Below, one piece after another: positions 8,415 through 15,800 of a DNA stretch of 47,623 nt. The stretch lies in NCBI RefSeq assembly GCF_039649665.1, contig NZ_JBDJAW010000051.1, forward strand, positions 1 through 47,623, in the 5' to 3' direction. Each line of letters begins with the position of its first letter. Position 1 is the stretch's first letter. This DNA is from Microbispora sp. ZYX-F-249 (GTDB taxonomy: Bacteria > Actinomycetota > Actinomycetes > Streptosporangiales > Streptosporangiaceae). A program made the position numbers and the translations under genes. The notes below the pieces were generated by a model that was not told the DNA's origin, did not search any database, and worked only from the letters and a program-made list of their open reading frames with translations.

Positions 8415-8435
8415 CCCGGCCCCGGAGACGTCACC

Positions 8436-9689
8436 ATGAGGATCGCCCAGATCATCACCCAGTTCCCGCCCAACATCACGGCCGGGCTCGGCCGCTACAT
8501 CGAGGAGATCACCCCTTATCTGGCGGCCCGCCACCGGCTGACCGTGTTCACCCTCAACGACGGCCGCCTTCCGGTGCACGAGCGGATCGACGGGGTCGCC
8601 GTGTATCGGCCCATGGGTCGCGTGCTCGGCGCGCTCGGCCGCCGCCGGCGCCTCAACCGCACGCGCGGCACGGACTTCCTCCTGCTCGGGCTGATGGTTG
8701 TGACGAGCAACTGGCGTTACTTCCTGCGGCTGTGGGGCGCGGGACGGGATGGGCGGCCCGACCTGGTCGCCGTCCACGACTCGACGAACTTCCTCGCCGG
8801 TCTGCTCTGCCACTACGTCCTGCGGCTCCCTGTGGTCCTCCACATCCACACGACGGAGTACGGCGTGGACCGCGGGCGGGGCGGCCTCGTGCGCACGGTG
8901 TTCGCGGCGATCGAGCGGTGGCTGGCCCGCGTCGCCCGACGCGTGGTCGTCCCCACCCCCGAGGTCCGGGAGCAACTGGCCGCCGCCGGTTGGGATCGGT
9001 CGTCGATCGACGTCGTGTGCCTGGGCGGCACCTTCGAACGGCTTCTGGCCGCCTCCGGTCCCGCCCTGGACGGGCTTCGCGCCGGCAGCGAGGCCCTGCG
9101 CACCAGGCTGGGGATCCCCGCCGGGGACCCCGTGCTGCTGTTCGTCGGCCGCCTCGAACGGCAGAAGGGGATTTATCAGCTGCTGGAGGCGATGCCGCGG
9201 ATCGCCACCGCCGTCCCGGGACTGCGACTGGTGATCGTCGGGGAGGGCGACCATGCCGGAGTCCGGCGGATCGTCGCCGAAAGCGGGCTGGACGGGCGGG
9301 TGCTCGACTCCGGCGGCTGGGTGGACCGCCGGGCGCTGCTGGAGTACTACGAGATGGCCGACGTCTGCGTCTTCCCCTCTCTCTTCGAGCCGTTCGGCCT
9401 GGTGGCGACCGAGGCCATGGCGCTGGCCAAGCCGACGATCCTCGGCCACGGGTTCTCCCGTGTCTTCCTCGGCGACCGGGACCGGCCCGCCGTTCGGTTC
9501 GTGCGCGCCGCCGAGCCCGGCGACATCGCCCGTACGGTCGTCGAGGTCATGACCGACCCGGACCTGCGCCGGGCGCTGGCCGAGCGCGGCGAGCGGCTCA
9601 TCCGCGAGCGGCTGAGCTGGGCCCGGGCGGCCGACGAGACGCTCACGGTGTACAAGGCGGCTTTGCGCCCGGCTGTCTCGTACGGGTGA
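8436..9689 (+). CDS. GT4 glycosyltransferase
   Basis: A 417-aa GT-B fold glycosyltransferase. MRIAQIITQFPPNITAGLGRYIEEI is the acceptor-side N terminus, VLLFVGRLERQKGIYQLLEA begins the donor domain, and FEPFGLVATEAMALAKP holds the E-x7-E donor motif. GGAG at 8424-8427 lies eight bases before ATG 8436, 21 bases after the flippase stop, so it is the last gene of the operon. The HIHTTEYGVDRGRGG segment matches the acceptor-site His region seen in starch/glycogen synthase-like GT4 enzymes. The exact sugar and acceptor are unknown. Confidence 0.82.
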   Translation: MRIAQIITQFPPNITAGLGRYIEEITPYLAARHRLTVFTLNDGRLPVHERIDGVAVYRPMGRVLGALGRRRRLNRTRGTDFLLLGLMVVTSNWRYFLRLWGAGRDGRPDLVAVHDSTNFLAGLLCHYVLRLPVVLHIHTTEYGVDRGRGGLVRTVFAAIERWLARVARRVVVPTPEVREQLAAAGWDRSSIDVVCLGGTFERLLAASGPALDGLRAGSEALRTRLGIPAGDPVLLFVGRLERQKGIYQLLEAMPRIATAVPGLRLVIVGEGDHAGVRRIVAESGLDGRVLDSGGWVDRRALLEYYEMADVCVFPSLFEPFGLVATEAMALAKPTILGHGFSRVFLGDRDRPAVRFVRAAEPGDIARTVVEVMTDPDLRRALAERGERLIRERLSWARAADETLTVYKAALRPAVSYG

Positions 9690-9710
9690 CCCCTCGCCCG
9701 AATAGCACCG

Positions 9711-9735
9711 TGCAATTGTTTCAGAAACCTTGCAA
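9711..9735. promoter_or_regulatory. Putative LacI-family operator upstream of the inhibitor gene
   Basis: A 25-base near-palindrome: TGCAAT on the left, a perfect GTTTC-A-GAAAC core, then CTTGCAA on the right. The TGCAA/TTGCA arms match those before the maltose-binding protein gene (38940-38965). Maltose regulators of the MalR/Reg1 type in streptomycetes recognise CTTGCAG/TTGCAA-like repeats, so one of the two LacI proteins here is the obvious candidate. It lies about 300 bases before the gene, far for a simple repressor site. Confidence 0.45.
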
Positions 9736-9967
9736 AAGCTGAAATCGTCGGTTAATGATCGGCGAGGGGCGCGAGGACGATGCAAGTTCGCCCAGTTCAG
9801 CAGGCACAAAGCGAGCTCCCGCCTGACGGATGTGATCGAAGACACAGGTACGACGGACGCCCGTCGATCTCGCAGCTAAACGGGCCGACAGTCACGGATT
9901 CCGCCGTCCACATGGCGACGAGACCGCGAATCCGTGAGCCGGAACCCGCTTGAGTGAAACGGATTTC

Positions 9968-9987
9968 GCAAATTTTCAGATTTTTGC
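9968..9987. promoter_or_regulatory. Second putative operator, closer to the inhibitor gene
   Basis: GCAAA and TTTGC form an inverted pair around a TTTTCAGATT centre. TTGCGCAA follows directly and overlaps its right arm. The TTTCAGA centre is shared with the site at 9711-9735. At 50-70 bases before the GTG start this is well placed to overlap a promoter. Confidence 0.35.
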
Positions 9988-10037
9988 GCAAGATCTAGCC
10001 TTGCCTTGCAGTGATCGACCCGACGTGGGAGGAACAG

Positions 10038-10601
10038 GTGACAAGGCGCATCACCCGCAAGATGGCGACTCTCGGCACGGGCCTGGTGTCCCTGCTGGGA
10101 GCAGCCCTGGCCACCGCGAGCCCCGCCAGCGCGGACGACGGCGCGGCGCCGAGCTGCGTCAGCTACTACCAGAGCTACTACTACCTGCAGGCCGAGAACA
10201 CCTGCGATTACGACGTGCACGTCTACGCGGTTTATGCCTCGGGCCCGTCGGCCTCTTCCAACTACCTCAAGGCGCACACCGGCCCGACGACCATCGGCTC
10301 GGGATACGGCTTCAGCAACGTGCAGTCCCTGCGGCTGGCCGCGAAGGTCACCGTCTGGGTGCACTACAACGTCGGCTACGGCAACAACGTGGCCATCCGC
10401 GGCGACGCCTCGCCCCTCAGCTGGAGCACCGGGCAGGCGTGCGTGAACCGGGCCGCCGATCTGTGGGAGTGCACGGTCAGCGGCATTCCCGGCGGCACCA
10501 ACTTCCAGTACAAGGTGCTGATCAACGACAGCACCTGGTCCACCGGTTCGAACTACACGGGCGTCAGCGGCCACGGCCACGACATCACGCCCAGCTTCTA
10601 G
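10038..10601 (+). CDS. Secreted tendamistat-like alpha-amylase inhibitor with C-terminal starch-binding-like domain
   Basis: A 187-aa preprotein. Residues 1-32 are a signal peptide (two Arg pairs, a hydrophobic core, ASA cleavage). Residues 38-101 align with tendamistat: PSCVSYYQSYYYLQAENTC matches its PSCVTLYQSWRYSQADNGC, and later GPTTIGSGY matches QITTVGDGY. The first disulfide (Cys40-Cys56) is kept. The second pair is absent at both positions, and the inhibitory Trp-Arg-Tyr triad reads Tyr-Tyr-Tyr (47-49), so activity may be altered. Residues about 103-187 form a second domain (VHYNVGYGNN to the C-terminal ITPSF) shared with the protease at 10690-12762; I take it as a starch-binding-like beta-sandwich. 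GTG 10038 has GGGAGG just upstream. Confidence 0.7.
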   Translation: MTRRITRKMATLGTGLVSLLGAALATASPASADDGAAPSCVSYYQSYYYLQAENTCDYDVHVYAVYASGPSASSNYLKAHTGPTTIGSGYGFSNVQSLRLAAKVTVWVHYNVGYGNNVAIRGDASPLSWSTGQACVNRAADLWECTVSGIPGGTNFQYKVLINDSTWSTGSNYTGVSGHGHDITPSF

Positions 10602-10607
10602 CCCTAT

Positions 10608-10644
10608 GCGACGCGCTCCCGGACGTGGTCCGAGGGCGCGTCGC
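10608..10644 (+). terminator. Hairpin after the inhibitor gene
   Basis: GCGACGCGC at 10608-10616 pairs with GCGCGTCGC at 10636-10644, and CGGAC/GTCCG inside extends the stem around a GTG loop. It starts seven bases after the stop codon. There is no T-run, as is common for actinobacterial terminators. It may end most transcripts before the protease gene 46 bases further on. Confidence 0.6.
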
Positions 10645-10689
10645 GCGTGACCTCGCACCCCACCTCATCCCCAGCATCAGGGAGAACCC

Positions 10690-12762
10690 TTGCGAAGTTC
10701 ATCCGTGGCCGCCGCTCTTACGGCGGCCGCTCTGCTCGGCCTGCCCGCCGTGTCCGCGGCGGCGCAGACCGATCCCACTCCGCGCGCGGCCGAGGCGGCG
10801 CAGGGCGGCGACCACACCGTCACTCTCGTTACCGGCGACACGGTGAAGGCCCGCCTGGAGGGTCACGACCTGCGCGTCCTGTCAGTCGAGCCGGGTGAGG
10901 GACGCACAGGCGTAACCTTCTCCGTCACCGACCGCGGCGACCAGGTGTCGGTGGTCCCCTCCGACGCGGCCCCGCTCATCCGGGCCAACCGGGTCGACTC
11001 CCGGTTGTTCGAGGTGGGCACGCTGATCGCGGACGGCTACGACGACGCGCGCAGCCAGTCCATCCCGGTCATGACCACCTACCGCAAGAGCACGACCAGC
11101 GAGAACGCCGACCGGGCCCGCGACGCCTTCGGCCGCGCGGCCAAGCGCCGGCACGACTTCCCCCGCCTGGGTGTCAGCGCGTTCGCCATCGGCAAGAAGT
11201 CCGCCCGCGACGGCTGGCGCGTCCTGACCGGCGGCTCGGCCACCCCCAGCGGCCTGCAGGGCGGCGTCACCAAGCTGTGGCTGGACGGCAGGGTCACCGC
11301 CGGCCTCGACCAGAGCGTCCCACACATCGGCGCCCCCACCGCCTGGGCCTCCGGCTACGACGGCACCGGGGTCAAGGTGGCCGTGTTGGACACCGGATAC
11401 GACACCGACCACCCCGACCTGGCGGGCAAGGTCCTCGCCTCCGCCGACTTCACCGGAAGCACGACCGGTGTCGAGGACATCAACACCCACGGCACCCACG
11501 TCGCCTCGACCGTCGCCGGGTCCGGCGCCGCCTCCGGCGGCCTCTACAAGGGCGTGGCCCCCGGCGCGAGCCTGGTCATCGGCAAGGTCCTCGGCGACGA
11601 CGGCTACGGCTACGACTCCTCCATCATCGCCGGGATGAACTGGGCGGTGAACGACCAGGGCGCCAAGATCGTCAGCATGAGCATCCAGAGCGGCGGTGGC
11701 AACCCCGACGCCCCGATCCCCACCGCGATCAACAGCCTGACCTCCCAGTACGACGCGCTGTTCGTGGTCTGCTCGGGCAACTACGGCCCCGGCACCTCCA
11801 CCATCAGCTCCATCGGCGCGGCCGGGTCGGCGCTGACCGTGGGCGCGGTGGACCTGACCGACACCGTGGCGAGCTTCTCCAGCCGCGGCCCCGTCGGCGA
11901 CCAGGGCATCAAGCCGGACATGACCGGCCCGGGCGTGGACATCACCGCGGCCGTCCCCGGCGGCGGCTACGGCAGCAAGAGCGGCTGCTCGATGGCCACC
12001 CCGCACGTCGCGGGCACGGCCGCGCTCGTCAAGCAGCGCCACCCCGCCTGGGGCGCGCAGCGGCTGAAGGACGCCCTGATGGGCACCACCGCGGCCGCCG
12101 CCGGGTCCACCCCCTACACCTACGGCACCGGCCGGGTCGACGTGGCCCGCGCGGTCAGCCAGCAGCTCACCGCGAACCCGCCGAGCGCCGCCCTCGCGGT
12201 CACCACCGCGCAGCCCACGGCCACCCGCGCCGTGACCTACACCAACGACGCCGCCACCCCGGTCACGCTCAACCTGGCCGTCTCCGCCACCGATTCCGGC
12301 GGTACGGCTCCCGCCCCGGCGGGCCTGTTCACCCTGAGCGCCAATCAGGTGACGGTCCCCGCCAACGGCACCGCGCAGGTCACCGTGACCCTGCACCAGG
12401 TCAACGGCACCTACAGCCTGTACGGGGGAGTGCTGACCGCCACCTCCACCGGCGGGGCGTCGGTGCGCACCTCCCTCGGCGCCAAGGTCGAGCCGACGTC
12501 CACCACGACGACGGTGCGCGTCCACTACAACGTGGGCTGGGGCAACAGGATCACCATCCGCGGTGACACCTCCCCGCTGACCTGGAGCAGCGGGCAGGAC
12601 TGCGTCAATAAGGCGGCCGACCTCTGGGAGTGCTCGATCACAGGCATTGCCGCCGGCCAGCAGTTCCAGTACAAGCCGCTGATCAATGACAGCACCTGGT
12701 CGACCGGCTCGAACTACTACGGCGTCGGCGGCCAGACCTCCGACGTGTACCCCACGTTCTGA
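10690..12762 (+). CDS. Secreted subtilisin-like serine protease (S8) with C-terminal starch-binding-like domain
   Basis: A 690-aa preproprotein. A signal peptide covers residues 1-25, a propeptide runs to about 200, and the S8 catalytic domain spans about 205-490. The triad is Asp234 (AVLDTGYDTDHPD), His267 (NTHGTHVAST) and Ser434 (SGCSMATPHVAG); the oxyanion Asn is in CSGNYG (364). The usual Thr before the nucleophile is Cys433 here. A linker/beta domain follows (about 495-600). Residues about 605-690 repeat the C-terminal domain of the preceding inhibitor (VHYNVGWGNR to DVYPTF) at roughly 70% identity by eye. The start is TTG 10690 with GGGAGA a few bases before. It is probably exported and tethered to a polysaccharide surface by the last domain. 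Confidence 0.85.
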   Translation: MRSSSVAAALTAAALLGLPAVSAAAQTDPTPRAAEAAQGGDHTVTLVTGDTVKARLEGHDLRVLSVEPGEGRTGVTFSVTDRGDQVSVVPSDAAPLIRANRVDSRLFEVGTLIADGYDDARSQSIPVMTTYRKSTTSENADRARDAFGRAAKRRHDFPRLGVSAFAIGKKSARDGWRVLTGGSATPSGLQGGVTKLWLDGRVTAGLDQSVPHIGAPTAWASGYDGTGVKVAVLDTGYDTDHPDLAGKVLASADFTGSTTGVEDINTHGTHVASTVAGSGAASGGLYKGVAPGASLVIGKVLGDDGYGYDSSIIAGMNWAVNDQGAKIVSMSIQSGGGNPDAPIPTAINSLTSQYDALFVVCSGNYGPGTSTISSIGAAGSALTVGAVDLTDTVASFSSRGPVGDQGIKPDMTGPGVDITAAVPGGGYGSKSGCSMATPHVAGTAALVKQRHPAWGAQRLKDALMGTTAAAAGSTPYTYGTGRVDVARAVSQQLTANPPSAALAVTTAQPTATRAVTYTNDAATPVTLNLAVSATDSGGTAPAPAGLFTLSANQVTVPANGTAQVTVTLHQVNGTYSLYGGVLTATSTGGASVRTSLGAKVEPTSTTTTVRVHYNVGWGNRITIRGDTSPLTWSSGQDCVNKAADLWECSITGIAAGQQFQYKPLINDSTWSTGSNYYGVGGQTSDVYPTF

Positions 12763-12785
12763 CCTGTCCCCGATCGGCGGGATAG

Positions 12786-12821
12786 CCTCCGGCCGCGGTG
12801 TCCTCACACCGCGGCCGGAGG
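12786..12821. terminator. Strong bidirectional hairpin between protease and NRPS genes
   Basis: A perfect 16-bp inverted repeat (12786-12801 with 12806-12821) around a four-base CCTC loop. It lies between two convergent genes, 23 bases after the protease stop and 15 bases after the NRPS stop, so it can serve both strands. Confidence 0.85.
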
Positions 12822-12836
12822 TCGTGTCCCCGGTCG

Positions 12837-15800
12837 TCAACGGCGGCCACGTACGGTCTCGTAGCCGATCAGGTCGTCCGGCACGGCGTCCGGGACGTGC
12901 TCGTCGAACCGCGCCAGCGCCCGGAAGCGGGCCGAGACGAGCACGACCGCGGTGATGGCCAGGCCGAAGCACACGTACATGAACCCGATGCCGCGGCCGG
13001 CGCCGACCCCGATGAGGGCGCCAACGCTGTCGGCGAGCGGCCCACCCGGGGCAAGCAGCGGCTCGAAGACCTGCGCGCCGTACGGCGCGACGAGGCCGAA
13101 GCCGACGGGCAGGGTGGACCATGCGACCAGCGTGTTGAGCGCGATGACCCGGCCGTGGAACCGCTGCGGCACCTTGACCTGGATGATCGTGGCGTAGACG
13201 CCGTTGACCAGGGCGAGGCACAGCGACATGCCGAACGCTCCGGCCGCGATCAGGCCCAGGTCGGCCCGGAGGCCGGTGACCAGGCAGGCCCCGGCGAGGG
13301 CCAGGGTCGCCAGCAGGACACCGCGGAGCCTTCGCCGACGCGGGCCGCCCCAGACGGTCATGACCACGCCGCCGACGAACGCGCCCAGGCCGCCGGCGAA
13401 CGACACCCGTGCCACCTCGGGGAGCCCGGCGAACGCCAGGACCAGCGGTGAGATCATCAGGAACAGCGGTGACAGGAAGACGTTCAGCGCCGCAAAGAAT
13501 CCGAGCATGCTCCGGAAGCCGCGGCTGCCCCAGGAGTAGCGCAATCCGCCCAGCATCTCCGCCGCGATGCTCTCCCGCCGCCTCGCCGCCATCGTCCGGG
13601 GGAACCGGGTCACCAGCACCACTCCGATCGCCAGCGCGTAGCTGGCGACGTCGATGACGAGGATGCCCTTCAGGCCGATGAGCGACATCAGGCCCGCCGC
13701 GACGAGGGGGACGACGAGCTGGGCCGTCCCGGTCGCCATCTGGACGAATCCGTTGGCGTGGCCGAGGAAGCGCTTGGGGACGAGCTGCGGAACCGAGGAG
13801 GCGTAGGCGAGGCGCTGGAACGTCAGCGCGACGGACAGGCAGACGATCAGGGGGTAGATCTGCCAGATCTCCAGATTGTTCGTCCACAGCAGCGTTCCCA
13901 GGACCAGCTGGGTGCCTCCGGCGGCCAGGTCGCCCGCCAGCAGCACCCTGCGCCGGTCGAACCTGTCCACGATCACCCCGGCGAGCGGCGAGACCAGCAT
14001 GCCCGGCAGCAACCCGAGCACGGCGAACAGTGCGAAGTTCACCAGCGATCCGGTGGTCAGGTAGATCCAGAGCGGTATCGCGAACTCGGTCAGCGCCGAT
14101 CCGACGATCGAGACCAGCTGCCCGGCCGCCACCGTGCCGAACCGCCGCATGCTCGGACCCGGTTCACGTGCCTTCCCCTTGGGGGATCCCAGGCGCACGG
14201 CCGGCAGCGCCTCCTGCTCCGACGTGTCGTGCACCCACCACGTGGACTCATCCGTACGGCCCAGGCGTCCCGGGTCGCCGTCGGCCATCGCCCGGTGGAC
14301 GGAGGTGAGGATCTGGGCGAGCTCCCCGGCCCGATACCTGAGGAAGAAATGTCCCGCCTCGTCGAGGACGGCCACGCCGGTGCGAGCCGACAGCAGATGC
14401 CACTCGCGAAACCGTTCCTGGTAGAACTCGGTGGCCGGGTCACGGTCGCCCACCACGGAGATGATCGGCGCGCGGAGCGGCCGCGTGCCCTCGTCGAACA
14501 GCCGGGTGAAGTACCGCTCCGCCTCCCTGGTGCCCTTGCGACGGTTGTCGATCACGAGCTTGAGCTGGTCGCGGCCCAGCTCGTCGACGTCCAGGCCGGC
14601 CGCCCGCAGCGCGTTGGCCCACAGCCGGTCGCCGCGCAGCCGGTCGGTGAGCTCCGGCAGGCGGGCCAGCCGGCTCTTCAGCCGGGCGAAGGGGAAGATT
14701 CCACCGAGGTAAACGGCGTCCACCTCGCGCCCCGCCGCCTCCAGACCGCGGGCGATCTCCACCGTCAGCATCACGCCGAGGCCGCAATGGCCGTACAGCG
14801 CGAGCGGCCCGTCGACGCCGTCGAGGATCTCCTGCACGCACTCGGCCGCGACCTCGTCCAGCGGCCTGGCTTCCTCCCCCAGCTCGTGCCCGGGGACGGC
14901 GATCGAGTGCAGTGCCCAGCCGGGGGGCATCTCGTCGGCCAGCGGCTTGTAGATGGCAGCGCTGCCCCCGCCGTACGGCGCGCAGACCAGCGTGGCGGTG
15001 GCAGGCCCGGCCGGAGTGAGCCGGTGCAGGAGCCGTCGCGGCCCGTCGTCCTCCCCGTCGGCGAGCCGTGCCAGCGCCCGCACCGTGGGATGCCGGAAGA
15101 GGTCCATGACCGTGATCAGCCGGTGCGGCACGACCGTCCGCAGCCGGGCGACCACCTGCATGGCGAGCAGCGAGTGGCCGCCGAGGTCGAAGAAGTCGTC
15201 GAGCGCCCCGACCCGGTCGAGCCCCAGCACCCGCTGCCAGACCTCGGCGATCGCCTCTTCCGTCGCGGTCCCCGGGGTGACGAAGCCGGCCTCCTGGTCG
15301 GGGCGGTCGTCGCCGGGATCGGGCAGCGCGGCGCGGTCCACCTTGCCGTGCGACTTGAGCGGCAACGCGTCGAGCCACATGTACCGGGACGGGATCATGT
15401 AGTCGGGCAGCAGGCCGCGCAGCGTCTCGCGCAGCTCGGTCGCGGCCGGCCGCGACCCGCCGCCGGGATGTCCGAGGTAAGCGATCAGGCGGCCGTCGCG
15501 CAACTCCACCACGGCCTGCGCGACGCCGGGAAGCCCGGCGAGCACGGACTCGATCTCACCGAGCTCGACGCGATAACCGCGGATCTTCACCTGGTGGTCG
15601 TCGCGCCCCAGGAACTGTAGGTCGCCGCTCGGGAGCCAGCGTGCCAGGTCCCCGGTCCGGTAGAGGCGGGCGCCGGGCCCGCCGTACGGATCGGGGACGA
15701 AGCGTTCGGCGGTCAGCCCCGGCCTGCCGAGATAGCCCCGCGCCAGCCGCTCGCCGCCGATGTGGACCTCCCCGGCCACACCCACCGGCACCGGCCACAT

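Larger units (their letters stand above)
9690..10037. promoter_or_regulatory. Intergenic regulatory region before the amylase-inhibitor gene
   Basis: About 350 bases without a gene, markedly AT-richer than the flanks. It holds the two symmetric TGCAA/GCAAA elements listed separately and a CCTTGCCTTGCAG run at 9999-10011. GGGAGG at 10028-10033 is the ribosome site for GTG 10038. No terminator with a T-run is clear after the glycosyltransferase operon. Confidence 0.4.

Noticed and set aside
10882..13887. A 1001-codon minus-strand frame crossing the protease gene and the NRPS end
   Set aside because: It runs antisense through the subtilisin domain and through the strong terminator hairpin, has no recognisable domains, and its composition is that of GC-driven antisense frames.
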